Assembly: GCF_021026295.1 (NCBI RefSeq)
Contig: NZ_JAJNDA010000003.1
Coordinates: 124,001-188,000, forward strand
Source of the DNA: Actinomycetospora soli
GTDB taxonomy: Bacteria > Actinomycetota > Actinomycetes > Mycobacteriales > Pseudonocardiaceae
Direction: 5' to 3'
Length of the DNA stretch: 64,000 nt
Positions within the stretch are counted from its first letter, which is position 1, and each line of letters begins with the position of its first letter. Below the pieces are notes generated by a model, which was not told the DNA's origin, made no database searches, and saw only the letters and a list, made by a program, of their open reading frames with translations. The position numbers and the translations under genes were made by a program. Below, piece after piece: positions 34,701 to 44,000 of this stretch.

Positions 34701-36432
34701 CCTCAATGGCGAACGCACCCGAGCCCAGCGCGGGCTCGCAGACGGTCAGCTCGAGAATCTCGGCGGCCGTTGTCCGGACCCCGTCCTGGTCGAGCAGCTC
34801 TTCCAGCGCCTGCCCGACGGTGAACCGCGTCAGCACCTCGGGTGTGTAGTACGACGCCGACTGCTGGCGCTCCCGCCCCGCGAGCCGGAACACGAACGAG
34901 CCGCTCCGATGCAGGACGGGCTTCGCCTCGCCCGTGACCGGGTCGGTAGTACGGACGAAGTCGGCGGCCGCGATGCCGTCCGCCCGCTCGACCGGCACCA
35001 CCCACGAGCCCTTCGACGCGTCGCCACCCTTCGCGACCTCGTACAGGTCGGTCTCGGCGAAGAACCCCGTGTACGACATCAGGCCCTCGTACACCGCGCC
35101 CAGCTGGTTGATGCCCAACTCGGCATAGGAGATGAAGCCCCTGTCGCGGCCGCGCTTCTCCTTGGAGAGCAGCAGGTGAGCGAGCACCTCCTGCAGCGCT
35201 GCGTTGCCGAGCCCGACCGCGTCGATGAACCGGGTCGCCCGCGGCCTGAACAGGTCGGCGCGCAGCGCGTGGAACGTCAGCCCCTCGGCGAAACCGCCGC
35301 CGTCCTCGTCGTCCGGTACCGACCCGTCGTCGGGAAGGTGTCCCTGGTCGACGAGCCGGAAGAGCGCCCCAAGCGACTCGTAGAGGTGCGTGCCCGTGCG
35401 GGCCTGTGGCGTGACGAGCTCGACCTGCACCAGCTCGCGGAGCCGGTCGAGGCTGTAGCCGGCGTCGTACTCGGGCGCGCCGACCGGCAGCACACCCAGC
35501 TCCGGCGACGCCTCGGCGTAGAGCAGGAACAGGATGCGGTAGAGGAAGCGCAGCGACTGCTTCGCCAGCTCGTTGGCCTCGGCCGCCGGCAGCGGATCGA
35601 GGCCCTGGTCCCGACGACGGGTCACGACCTCGTTCGCGAGGATCTCGATCGAGAGCCGCACGCCGTCGCGCAGGTCCTTCGAGACGCCGACGGTGTGCTT
35701 GACCGACTCCTCGAAGACCCCCGTCCACCAGAGGTTGCCGTCGGCGTCGGGCGCGATCGACTCGTACGACAGGCAGGTGAGGGCCTGGTCGATCTCGCCG
35801 CCGCGCTTGGCGTCGTTGCGCTCGCAGACCAGCTGCAGGTCGACGGCGAGGTAGCGACCCTCGGCCCAGCGCTCCTGCTCGGCGAGCACCGCCCAGCGGC
35901 CGGCCAGGACGAGGATCAGCTCGGGGGCGGCGTGCTCGTCGACGAACAGCGCCGAGACCAGGCGGGCGACCGAGGTGAACTCGACCTCGTTGTGGTCGAC
36001 AGGCCCGGCCAGCGTGCGGCCGTCCTTCGCCAGGACGTCCTCGACGGCGACAGCGGGGCGCGCGCGGATGATGTTGAGCGGGGCGCGCTCGGTGATCCCG
36101 GGCGCAGAGACCCGGGAGATCGGACCGTCGTCCTTGAGGAGCAGCCCGTGATCCCCGAGCTCCAGGACCTCAAGGATCGTCTCATAGACCTCGGCAGCGA
36201 GCTGCACCTCGACATCGGAGCCGGTGTGCTCGGCCAGTGCGGCAAAGCGCTTCTCCAGGTCCTGACGGTGCGCCACGAAGCGCGACCGCGGCGTCGCGCG
36301 GTCCTCCTTCGCTTCCTCGTCCCACGATTTACGCCGCGCGAGCACCCGCGCACGGAACGACTGCGACGTCGCGTCGGTGGTGAAGTAGTGCTCGGAGATC
36401 CAGCCCTCGCCGACCAGGATCGCGTCACTCAC
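31738..36432 (-). CDS. Eco57I-like N6-adenine DNA methyltransferase (DrmMI-like)
   Basis: 1564 residues from GTG 36432, with GAGGAGG just upstream, overlapping the SNF2 stop (GTGA). Motif I is VCEPALGSGAFAIEAV (about 566), then NVYGVDLNATAVELAEISLW, and motif IV is LQIGNPPWVRPDW (about 952), the NPPW of N6-adenine methylases. The long N-terminal ~500 residues resemble the helical/nuclease-like region of type IIG/BREX PglX-type enzymes, but I see no clear PD-(D/E)XK core. The C-terminal part should contain the target-recognition domain. Composition changes sharply near 34,510-34,560: the 5' part is about 70% GC, the 3' part about 50-55%. That suggests exchange of the recognition half by recombination. 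It would methylate host DNA to mark self, as DrmMI does in DISARM. Confidence 0.88.
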   Translation of the reverse strand: MSDAILVGEGWISEHYFTTDATSQSFRARVLARRKSWDEEAKEDRATPRSRFVAHRQDLEKRFAALAEHTGSDVEVQLAAEVYETILEVLELGDHGLLLKDDGPISRVSAPGITERAPLNIIRARPAVAVEDVLAKDGRTLAGPVDHNEVEFTSVARLVSALFVDEHAAPELILVLAGRWAVLAEQERWAEGRYLAVDLQLVCERNDAKRGGEIDQALTCLSYESIAPDADGNLWWTGVFEESVKHTVGVSKDLRDGVRLSIEILANEVVTRRRDQGLDPLPAAEANELAKQSLRFLYRILFLLYAEASPELGVLPVGAPEYDAGYSLDRLRELVQVELVTPQARTGTHLYESLGALFRLVDQGHLPDDGSVPDDEDGGGFAEGLTFHALRADLFRPRATRFIDAVGLGNAALQEVLAHLLLSKEKRGRDRGFISYAELGINQLGAVYEGLMSYTGFFAETDLYEVAKGGDASKGSWVVPVERADGIAAADFVRTTDPVTGEAKPVLHRSGSFVFRLAGRERQQSASYYTPEVLTRFTVGQALEELLDQDGVRTTAAEILELTVCEPALGSGAFAIEAVRQLAEQYLTRRQDELGKRIDPDEYPRRRQEVKAYLALHNVYGVDLNATAVELAEISLWLDTMVAGLPAPWFGLHLRRGNSLIGARRAVYSRQQVANTSYRTAVPRHLPLTSFEDDIEAGRVASSLGVGIHHFLVPAEGWGAAVDAADTASIVPERAEALRQWRAHIRCRMTKSQLDALVELGNRVEATWRIAYRRLSIAESEIRRSIPIWGASGLPVGGAVSRERIEHSLKDISGAYQRLRRVMDAWCALWFWPLAESAVTVKGEPVVPPSLDEWIAGLQALLGRDPDYRRASKNEQFTLASANGWDELGAAEELELSFAGAESISSVLERHPWLVVCERIASRQGFFHWSLEFARVFADRGGFDLQIGNPPWVRPDWKPKLAVAEFDARWVLNEDQSDDVASINSFFGRHPERLDSFLTAWVGVTATRTNLASGVRFPFLRGLRSNLYRCFVEQAWSLRSDHGVSSFVHPESHFTDENADEYRRAIYQRLRRHWQFKNELRLFETGNQVFFGVHVYGAARAPHFMQASHLYHPDTIDRSLVHNGEGKEPGMKDDSGSWDIRPHANRIIDVTVATLSTWAELLEGKDPLSARMVYIVNRSTAKVLDKINSSSRLGSLALSHALGWDGTAETKPGGRLTKRWAKRTTWDQVVLQGPAIWISTPLVKIPNATMRSQNDWAYVDLELMPADYVPPTCFERSVTLKEYRERYKKWEVSGETVSSADFYRVAWRSAARSGNERTLMPAIIPPGSTYITQSVYSAGLPRQPESALIDVVGWMSSLLADLFVRSTPKASIPRSIVDQLPFAPRETLMPELRIRALRLNCLTAEYATMWANTFDESFRECRWTGGVEYEGRRPLAAVHKEWTLDSPLRLASDRRQALVEIDALVALMLGVTADELSTIYRTQFSVLYGYDQGSYLYDANGRLVPNSVVSLWRKREDRITEEERTAVNQAGNTYVYELPFVNLDREKDMRVAYEHFEHRLAERS

Positions 36433-39263
36433 TGCGCCTCCTCAGGCACGACGACCAGCAGCGGACGCACCAGCTGACGGTCGGGGTTCATGGCCTGCGC
36501 GAGTTCCTTCTCCTCCGCCACGGAGGCTCGCCTCGTCCTGAGTTCGAGACGCTGGGCTGCCTGGTCGGCCTCCTCCTCCCAGCGGTCGTACCGCCTCGAC
36601 CACTGCTTCACCCGCTCCGCCACGTCCTGCTTGGCCGCGCCGAAGACCTCGTTCATCTGGTCCTGTGCCTTCCGGACGGAAGGTGCGATGAGTTCCGTGA
36701 GCGCGTCGACGTCGGGCACGGGGCCGGGATTAGATCGGGTGGCGTCCCAGCCGAGCTCGCGCAACGCCTCGGCGGCGCTGGCGTGCGGATTGATCAGAGT
36801 GAAATCAGTGTCGGCCGGGTCGGGGAACTCCGCCGTCAGCCACGACGCGGCGACGACCTGTCCGCGGCGATTGGTGAGGGTGCCGAGAAGCAGCACGGTC
36901 GAGCTATCGACCGTGCCGCGCACCGCGAACACCTCGTTGCGGCCGAGTCCGGCGAGGGCCTGGTCGGCGGCCCAGTCGAGGACGGGGTGCAGGGGGCCCA
37001 GAAAATGGGCGTCGGGCCAGTTGGTGCCGGTGGCGTCCTTGAGCGCGTCCTTCAACCGGTCGGTGCCGCGAGCGCGCGTGGTGGCAAGCACCAGCTTCTC
37101 GGTGACCCTGCGGTCGGCGAGGTAGCTCTGTGGCAGCACCTCGAGGCGCTGGACCAGGTCCTTCGGCGGGACCAGCTCAGCGGTGCCGAACGTCTGGTCG
37201 CGACGCCACGAAACGCCTTTCCGGCTCGGAGAGGCGGTGGGGTCGATGTAGGCCGCGTGGAGGGCATCGTCGAGGTAGGAGACGTCGTCGGGGTAGAGGC
37301 CCGTGCCTGGCTTCTCCTGCTGCGGTGGGGGCACCGTGGGCGACGTCTTCCCGAGCTGGAGGAACAAAGCAGTGAGGTCGGTGCCGTGGGCGGCCTGTTC
37401 TGGCGTCTTGACGACGTCATCGAGCGTCTTCGTCCCCGCGAGCACCGCGCGGATCTGTTCCTCCTCGGCCTTGACGTCGTACTGCCCCATCAGCGATGCC
37501 GCGTCGCCGAGGGCGTGATGAGCCTCGTGCTCCTTATCCATGAGCCGTGACAGGACCCGGACGTCGCCGGCGAAGCCGTCGCTCGTCGTCGGGTCGAGGA
37601 GCAGGGCGGTGATCCGCGGCGGGTGCTGCTGGCCGTACCGATCGATGCGGCCGTTGCGCTGCTCGATGCGGATGAGGCTCCATGGGATGTCGAAGTGGAT
37701 CAGCTCGTGGCACTGGGCGTGCAGATTGACGCCCTCGGAGGCGACGTCGCCGGTGACCAGCACGCGCAGCGGCGTCTGCTCCTGCTTGAACGCTTCGACG
37801 ATGCGTTGCTGCTCGTCGTCGGGGAGCCCACCGTGTAGAAGGCCGACGGCCTCGTCGGGAACCTTCAGGTCCTTGGCGAGCCGCTCGCGCAACCACCGCA
37901 GCGTCGCGACCCGCTCGGAGAAGACGACCGCTCGTGCCGGGGAGCCCTTCCCGACGCCGATCTCGCGGAGGACCTCGAGCAGCTTTGTGTACTTCGCCGA
38001 CGTCGTGGCCTGCGCGGCGAGGTCGTCAAGCGCGCGGAGGGCGTCGCTTTCCCGGGGCGGGGCCTTCGCCAGGCGGGCCTTGACGGTCTCGCGCAGCGCG
38101 GCAGGCGAAGACAGGAACGCCTTCGCGAGCGTCCAAGGGAAGAGGGCTGAGTTCTGCCCCTCGCAGGGTCGTTTGCCGTCGGCTGGCCAGAGCCACACGT
38201 CCGCGAGCTCGCGGGCGATCGACTCCTCCGCCGCCGTGGCGGGCACGAGAAGGTTCCGCGGCTCCTGCCTCGGCTTCCAGTCGGCACCGACGACGCTCGC
38301 GACCTCGGGGCTGTTGCGGTGGCGACGGATGACGAGATGCTCGATGTCTTTGGCCTGAAGCTCGCCGGTCGGCGGGACCGCGGACGGGTCGAGCAGCCGG
38401 ACGAGCTCGGCGAAGGAGTCGGCCTTGCCGTTGTGCGGGGTGGCGGAGGCGAGGATCAGCGCCTCGCCGGTGCGGGCGAGAGTGCGCGCGAGCTTGTTGT
38501 TCTGCGTCGCGACGTTCGACAAGTTGTGCGACTCGTCGATGACGACGGCGTCCCACCTCTGCTTGCGCAGCGTCGCGTGAAAGCTGTCGCGCTTGAGGGT
38601 GTCGATGGAGATGATCGCGCGCTTGAAGTAAGTGAACGGGTTGCGTGTGGCGGGGATCCTCTGCCGAACCCGCTGAATTCCAGCGCTGTCGAGGCGGACG
38701 AACGGCAGCGCGAACCGGGTCCACATCTCGTGCTGCATCTGCTCGAGAACGTGTCGCGGGGTGACGATGAGGATGCGGTCGCCCCTTCCCCGCCGGACGA
38801 GCTCGGCCAAGATCATACCGATCTCGAGCGTCTTGCCGAGCCCCACCGCGTCGGCGAGTAGAATCCTGGGGCGCAGGTTCGCAGGGTCGAGAGCCTTTCT
38901 GACAGCCGCCTGCTGGTAGCTCAGCGCGCTCGCCAGGGCCTCGGTGGAGACGGTGAGCGAGCGGTCACCCAACGGCACCGGCGTCTTTCGGACCGTCGAC
39001 TCCAGCCAGAGGCGGGCCATCCGGTAGTGCGGGCTGTCGTCGGGGACGACCGTTGCGTCGGCCGGGTCCTTCGGTTCGATCTTGTCCAGGCTCGCGTAGA
39101 AGCTCGCCGTGGTGTCGCGGACCAACTCACCGAGGCCCTGAACGTGGACCAGGAGGCCGTCGTTGGTCTCCTCCGTCCGCTGAACGAACCACTCTTCGTC
39201 GCGGATGACCACGACCGAGCCGGGTGCGAGTTCCGGGCGAGGCCCGGCATCCGTCGACGTCAT
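36429..39263 (-). CDS. SNF2/RapA-like helicase, DrmD-like, first gene of core operon
   Basis: 944 residues from ATG 39263, which has GGAG 9 bases upstream; ATG 39272 is too close to that site. The N-terminus (PGSVVVIRDEEWFVQRTEE) resembles the beta-barrel start of RapA-like proteins. Motor motifs: LLADAVGLGKTLEIGMILAE (about 139-155), VVIDESHNLSN (about 242), LASATPHNGKADSF, VASEGVNLHAQC and IRIEQRNGRIDRYGQ (about 530). DISARM DrmD proteins have this RapA-like SNF2 architecture and stand directly upstream of drmMI, as here. Its C-terminus is helical and charged (about 850-920), with coiled-coil potential. Likely job: ATP-dependent DNA translocation in a complex with the downstream methyltransferase and helicases. 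Confidence 0.87.
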   Translation of the reverse strand: MTSTDAGPRPELAPGSVVVIRDEEWFVQRTEETNDGLLVHVQGLGELVRDTTASFYASLDKIEPKDPADATVVPDDSPHYRMARLWLESTVRKTPVPLGDRSLTVSTEALASALSYQQAAVRKALDPANLRPRILLADAVGLGKTLEIGMILAELVRRGRGDRILIVTPRHVLEQMQHEMWTRFALPFVRLDSAGIQRVRQRIPATRNPFTYFKRAIISIDTLKRDSFHATLRKQRWDAVVIDESHNLSNVATQNNKLARTLARTGEALILASATPHNGKADSFAELVRLLDPSAVPPTGELQAKDIEHLVIRRHRNSPEVASVVGADWKPRQEPRNLLVPATAAEESIARELADVWLWPADGKRPCEGQNSALFPWTLAKAFLSSPAALRETVKARLAKAPPRESDALRALDDLAAQATTSAKYTKLLEVLREIGVGKGSPARAVVFSERVATLRWLRERLAKDLKVPDEAVGLLHGGLPDDEQQRIVEAFKQEQTPLRVLVTGDVASEGVNLHAQCHELIHFDIPWSLIRIEQRNGRIDRYGQQHPPRITALLLDPTTSDGFAGDVRVLSRLMDKEHEAHHALGDAASLMGQYDVKAEEEQIRAVLAGTKTLDDVVKTPEQAAHGTDLTALFLQLGKTSPTVPPPQQEKPGTGLYPDDVSYLDDALHAAYIDPTASPSRKGVSWRRDQTFGTAELVPPKDLVQRLEVLPQSYLADRRVTEKLVLATTRARGTDRLKDALKDATGTNWPDAHFLGPLHPVLDWAADQALAGLGRNEVFAVRGTVDSSTVLLLGTLTNRRGQVVAASWLTAEFPDPADTDFTLINPHASAAEALRELGWDATRSNPGPVPDVDALTELIAPSVRKAQDQMNEVFGAAKQDVAERVKQWSRRYDRWEEEADQAAQRLELRTRRASVAEEKELAQAMNPDRQLVRPLLVVVPEEAQ

Positions 39264-39361
39264 GTCCCCCATCTCCGACGTCCTGGAGATCCGTCGACCT
39301 CCGGACCTGGCACGCTACCCACGCCGAAGTGGTGCAGTCGATGCACCCGGATGGACGAGCG

Positions 39362-39874
39362 TCAGTCGCCAGCGGTGCCGGTCAGAGTGCCGGTGAAGGA
39401 GCCCTCGGCGGGGTTGTTGGTGCGCGGCGAGAGGGTGACGTAGTAGTACTCCAAGGTCCCGGCCGCCACGGTAGCCGGGCCTCGGCTGGAAACGTTCCAA
39501 TTCTTCAACGCGTCCTGCGTCGCCGGCACTGAGATCGCCGCGCCGGTGATCGCAGTCCCACGCGGGTTCGACACGCGGATGGTGAATGTGCAGCCCTGCC
39601 CGTAGACCGATCCATTCGAGCGTGTCAGCGTCGCCTTCAGCGTGACATCGTTACCCGACGCAGCACCCTCGCATTTCTCCTGATTCGAGTAGCCGGAGTG
39701 GGTGGAACCGCTCACCGAGACGATCTGGAAGCCTTCCTGCGCGCCAGGCTCCGAGCCGCCGACCACCGACGTCGCTCCTCCGATGCCCGAAACGATGCTG
39801 GTGGCCGCGAACGCGAGGCTCGCCAGCCCCAGCGTGGCGCCAACGCCTACGGCTACCTTGCGAGGACGCGTCAT
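39362..39874 (-). CDS. Putative exported protein with Cys pair
   Basis: 170 residues from ATG 39874 (TTG 39886 is the longer alternative). A basic start (MTRPRKVAV) and hydrophobic stretch (GATLGLASLAFAATSIVSG) look like a Sec signal or anchor. The mature part is Ser/Thr/Gly-rich and beta-strand-like, with two Cys (EKCEGAASG, GQGCTFTIRV) that could form a disulfide. Repeated strand-turn patterns such as TLKATLTRSNGS and VSVPATQDALKNW give it the look of a small extracellular beta-sandwich. It lies 98 bases upstream of the core operon on the same strand, so it could share a transcript, but nothing links it functionally. Confidence 0.65.
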   Translation of the reverse strand: MTRPRKVAVGVGATLGLASLAFAATSIVSGIGGATSVVGGSEPGAQEGFQIVSVSGSTHSGYSNQEKCEGAASGNDVTLKATLTRSNGSVYGQGCTFTIRVSNPRGTAITGAAISVPATQDALKNWNVSSRGPATVAAGTLEYYYVTLSPRTNNPAEGSFTGTLTGTAGD

Positions 39875-39886
39875 GCTGAGCTTCAA

Positions 39887-40034
39887 GGGTCACTCCGGTG
39901 TGCGCGCGGATCTTGCTGCCGCGCTCATGATCGGTCGGAGCCGGAGCATCGTTACGATCTACTCGAACCGGACGATGACGCCACCGTGCCGTCACCACGG
40001 CCGCGTACGATGCTCGTCAAGGAAGGCGGTGACC
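39887..40034. promoter_or_regulatory. Divergent promoter region, exported protein / AbiEii-type pair
   Basis: 148 bases between divergent genes. On the plus strand, TACGAT at 40006-40011 resembles an actinobacterial -10 element, and AAGGAAGG at 40019-40026 is the ribosome-binding site for ATG 40035. No clear operator is seen. Confidence 0.4.
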
Positions 40035-40349
40035 ATGTCGAGCAAGGTCCACTTCCGGGACGTCGTGCCCTACGAGACACCGTCCAGCCTGAACGCACTC
40101 AGGGGACCGGCCTCCGGTGTGGTGGAGCTGCCCGTCACCGTGCATTGGGGTCCGCGACGCGCATTCGATCTGAACGATGCAGGGCAGCGTCGCGCTGCCT
40201 ACCGTGCTCTCGTCCGGGACGGGACGGCCGCAGAGCAGGAGTCCCTCCTGAACTCCGACCTCCTCCGGCGCGAATGGCATGCTCTCGTACTCCCTGACCG
40301 CTGCCGCGCGGCGTGGGAGTCGGCTTTCCCCCAGCTCATCGGCGAATAG
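40035..40349 (+). CDS. Small protein upstream of AbiEii-like nucleotidyltransferase, possible antitoxin
   Basis: 104 residues from ATG 40035, with AAGGAAGG 8 bases upstream. The sequence begins MSSKVHFRDVVPYE and has a helical C-terminal half (DAGQRRAAYRALVRDGTAAE, then REWHALVLP). I do not recognise a helix-turn-helix or other named domain. It ends 2 bases before the GTG start of the nucleotidyltransferase-like gene, so the two are certainly co-transcribed. In AbiE-type systems the gene before the nucleotidyltransferase encodes the antitoxin; here the protein is shorter than AbiEi and lacks its winged-helix hallmark. Antitoxin is therefore a contextual guess. Confidence 0.6.
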   Translation: MSSKVHFRDVVPYETPSSLNALRGPASGVVELPVTVHWGPRRAFDLNDAGQRRAAYRALVRDGTAAEQESLLNSDLLRREWHALVLPDRCRAAWESAFPQLIGE

Positions 40350-40351
40350 GA

Positions 40352-41008
40352 GTGGCCGAGCTCGACCCCGAGAGTCTGCGGCGTCTCGCCTCCATGCTCC
40401 TCGGAGTGGTCGGGCCGGAGGGCTTTGCGTTGGCAGGAGCGGGCGCCGTCCGAGAACACGGCTTGACGAGCCGCCCGACACACGATGTCGACCTGTTCGC
40501 CTTCTCGACGCTGGAGCCGACCGAGTTCGACGACGCCGTTCTGCGTGCCGAGAACGAGCTTCGCGCTCACGGGTACGTCGTCGTGAGGACCCGATCGTTC
40601 CCGCTCTTCGCCCGTCTGCACGTCGTCGACCCAAACGGCAACGACCTGGAGGTCGACTTAGGGGTCAACTGGCGATCGGACACGCCGGTCGTCTCCAGCA
40701 TCGGCCCGGTGCTCTCCGAGTCCGACGCTGTGGCCGGGAAGCTCTCGGCCGTGTACTCCCGTCGCGAGGTTCGTGACTTCCTCGACCTCGATGCGATTCG
40801 GCGGTCAGGTCGATACACCGACGCCGATCTCCTCGCCCTCGGGAAGGAGCACGACGACGGGTTCGACGTCCGGATGTTCGCGGAGAGCCTCTCGACCGTC
40901 CGGAGCTTCCTGTCCTCCGAGGCCGAGGAGTACGGATTCGACGCGGCGAGCTTCGCTGACATCCGCGATCGCATCTACGCCTGGGCCGAAGAGCTCCGCA
41001 ACGGCTGA
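40352..41008 (+). CDS. AbiEii/MNT-type nucleotidyltransferase-like protein
   Basis: 218 residues from GTG 40352, preceded by TAGGA and starting 2 bases after the upstream stop; the longer ORF start inside the upstream gene is rejected. The N-terminal part holds FALAGAGAVREHGL followed by RPTHDVDLFAFS, the G-G/S-x-A ... D-x-D signature of nucleotidyltransferases of the AbiEii/MNT type. LEVDLGVNW supplies a third acidic residue, typical of the NTase active site. Family members pair with an antitoxin and can transfer nucleotides to tRNA or to partner proteins. Together with the small upstream protein it makes a likely toxin-antitoxin or phage-abortive pair. It is convergent with the PLD/DUF3427 helicase gene, with a gap of 4 bases. 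Confidence 0.75.
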   Translation: MAELDPESLRRLASMLLGVVGPEGFALAGAGAVREHGLTSRPTHDVDLFAFSTLEPTEFDDAVLRAENELRAHGYVVVRTRSFPLFARLHVVDPNGNDLEVDLGVNWRSDTPVVSSIGPVLSESDAVAGKLSAVYSRREVRDFLDLDAIRRSGRYTDADLLALGKEHDDGFDVRMFAESLSTVRSFLSSEAEEYGFDAASFADIRDRIYAWAEELRNG

Positions 41009-41012
41009 CAGC

Positions 41013-44000
41013 CTACGCGGCGTCGACCGCCGCGGACGCCAGAACCAGGTGCGGCATCGGGCGAGTGAGTCGCCACGTGATCGAGATGGGGCGCTCGCCG
41101 TGGTACTCGACGGCGGTCGCCGTGCCGAGGCAGACGAACGGCGCACCGCCGCCGAAGGCGTCGTTGCGTGCGGCTCGCGTGAAGAGGAGCGCGTGGCTCG
41201 TGCCGTCGAGGTAGCGACGGCCGACAACCGACGTGGTCGTCGTGGAGTTCTGGGACTCCCAGTGGAAGAGGTCGGCGGAGATCGGGTAATCGCGATATCG
41301 CGTCGACGGGGCGAACTCCTTGTCCTCCTTCCGCAGAGTCACCAGGAGTGCGTCCACGTTGGTCACCTCGCTGTAGACGACCCCTGCCGCCTGACCGCGG
41401 GTCTTGCGCGTGCCGTCGGCCCAGCCGATCCCGGCGAGGATCTCGTCGCGGCGATAGGTGCAGTGAGAGCGAAGCTCGACGCCGGGGATGCCGAGATCGC
41501 CGGGAACGACGCGAGCCTCGTCAGCGCCCAAGCGCATGAGCGTCATCGCCTCGCGCACGAAGGACGGGTGCTGGCGCAGCGTGTCAAGCGCGTCGTCGAT
41601 CGACGCGTGACCGCCGAGGTCGGGCCAGACCGTATAGACGAGCATGTGCGCCATCACGCGCTCACTCGCGGACAGGTCGGCGAGGCGCGGTCCGGTCGGC
41701 AACATGAGGCGCATGTACGTCGAGGCACGCTCGAGGTCGTCGACGTGCACGAGGCTGCTCACGCGCTTCAGCAGCTCGGCCTCGCGAGGCCCCGGATCCG
41801 CCGTTGGGAACCCCGCGTCGCGGCGGAGCGCCGTCCAGCTTTCCCCCGGTCGCCCATAGACGTCCGGCAACTCGTGGCCGCTCTCGCGTAGATAGCCGAG
41901 GAGCGACAGGTCGCCGTGGGAGCGGATGTCGTCGACCAGTGCCTTCCGACCGCCACGCAGGCCCTGGTTGACGTTGTCGAGGACCACCTCCTGCGCGACG
42001 CGGTCGAGGATGAGCCGGCAGCCGGAGGGCAGGTACGGGAAGCCCTGCTTGATGTCGTCGACGAGACCCTTCCGGCTGGAGCCGGTGAGGGCGCGGTAGC
42101 GGACGTCGAAGCGGAACTCGCGGCGGTGTGCTCCGATGAAGTCGAGCACCGTCAGGACGGCCTTGTCTTGAGCGCGGCGGAGCCCACGGCCAAGCTGCTG
42201 GAGGAAGATCGTCGCGCTCTGGGTGGGGCGGAGGAAGAGGACGGTGTCGACGAAGGGCAGGTCGACGCCCTCGTTGTAGAGGTCGACGGTGAAGAGGACG
42301 GCGACCTTGTGGTCACGGAGGTCGGCGGCGGCCGAGGCGCGGTCGTGCGCTGCGGTTTCGCCCGTGACCGCCCGAGCTGGCACACCCGCCGTCGTGAAGG
42401 CTTCTGCCATGTAGCGCGCGTGGGCGACCGAGACGCAGAAGCCGAGGGCGCGCATGCGTCCGACGTCGGTCACGCGGTCGCGGAGTGCGTTGAGCACGAT
42501 GCGGGTGCGGGCGTCGTTGCCGGTGTAGACGCGGTCGAGGGCGTCGGTGTCGTAGGAGCCGCGCTTCCACTCAATGGACCGCAGGTCCGTGTTGTCGGCG
42601 ACGCCGAAGTAGTGAAAGGGACAGAGCAGGTCCTGTTCGAGTGCTTCGCCGAGGCCGATCTCGACGGCGACCCGGCCGCCGAAGAAGTCGCGGACGTCGA
42701 CGCCGTCGGCGCGGTCGGGGGTCGCGGTGAGGCCGAGGAGTTCGGTGCAGTCGAGGCGGTCGAGCAGGGACTTGTACGACGGCGCTTCGGCGTGGTGGAA
42801 CTCGTCGATGACGGCGACGTCGTAGTGATCCAGGTTGACGTCGCGGAGCGACTGGACGGACGCAAAGACGTGCTTCCACTGCGTCGGGCGCTGGCCGCCC
42901 ACGAGGAATTCGCCGAAGGTGCCGTTGCCGAGGACCTCGCGGTAGGTACGTCGAGCCTGCTCGAGGAGTTCCTTGCGATGGGCGACGAATAGCAGGGACT
43001 TGTCGGCGCCGCCGAGGCGGCGGTAGTCGAGTGCAGCGACGACAGTCTTGCCGGTGCCGGTTGCGGCGACGACGAGGTTGCGGTGGTGGCCGCGGAACCG
43101 CTCGGCCTCGAGGGCTTCGAGAATGTGCTCCTGGTGCGGCCGCGGGAGGACATCGAGGCCGGAGAGTTCGAGGATGTTGGCGCTGCCGCCGGCCTGGGCG
43201 CCGAGAGCACGGTCGAGGAGGTCGGCGTCGCGGTCGGGGTCGTAGGCGCGGAAGTCGGGGCTGTTCCAGTACGTGTCGAAAGTGGCCTCGAACTTGCGCA
43301 CGAGGGCCGGGGTCGCGACCGAGGAGATGCGGACGTTCCACTCGAGCCCGTCAACCAGCGCGGACTTCGAGAGGTTCGAGCTGCCGACGTAGCCGGTGTC
43401 GAACCCGGAGTCGCGCCGGAAGAGCCAGGCCTTGGCGTGGAGGCGGGTCGCGTCGCTCTCGTAGCGGATGCGGACCTCGGCGCCGTAGCGGCGGATCAGC
43501 TCGTCGACGGCGCGGCGTTCGGTGCCGCCGAGGTAGGTCGTGGTGATGACGCGGAGCGGCTTGCCGCGGCGCTTGAGGTCGTCGAGCTGGTCGGTCAGCA
43601 GGCGCATCCCGTGCCACTTGACGAAGGCGCACAGCAGGTCGACGCGGTCGGCGGACGCGATCTCGGCCTGGAGCTCGGCGCCGAGGGACGGCTCGTCCTT
43701 CGTGTTGGTCAGGAGTGCGGTGTCGGAGAGGGGCATGGCCGGCCTGACCTTGTAGACACCCGGCGCGACGGAGATGGCGAGCAGCTGTTCGAGCTTGGTG
43801 ATGGCGTCGTCGTCCTGGGCCTGCAGCAGGGTCAGGACCTGGTTGACCACGTCCCGACGACGGGTGTCGTCGCCGTTGGCGCTGAGGGCACGACGGACGA
43901 CCTCGGCGACGTGACGGGCGAGGACGTCGGGGGCCGCCGCTGCGTCGAGCGGTCGGAAGACCGCGGCATCGTCGGGTAGTGCCTCGAGCCGCCGCTCGAG

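Noticed and set aside
34582-36477. Plus-strand ORF of 631 codons
   Set aside because: Antisense to the methyltransferase gene. The product is His/Arg/Asp-rich without any domain, and the ORF disappears exactly where GC falls.
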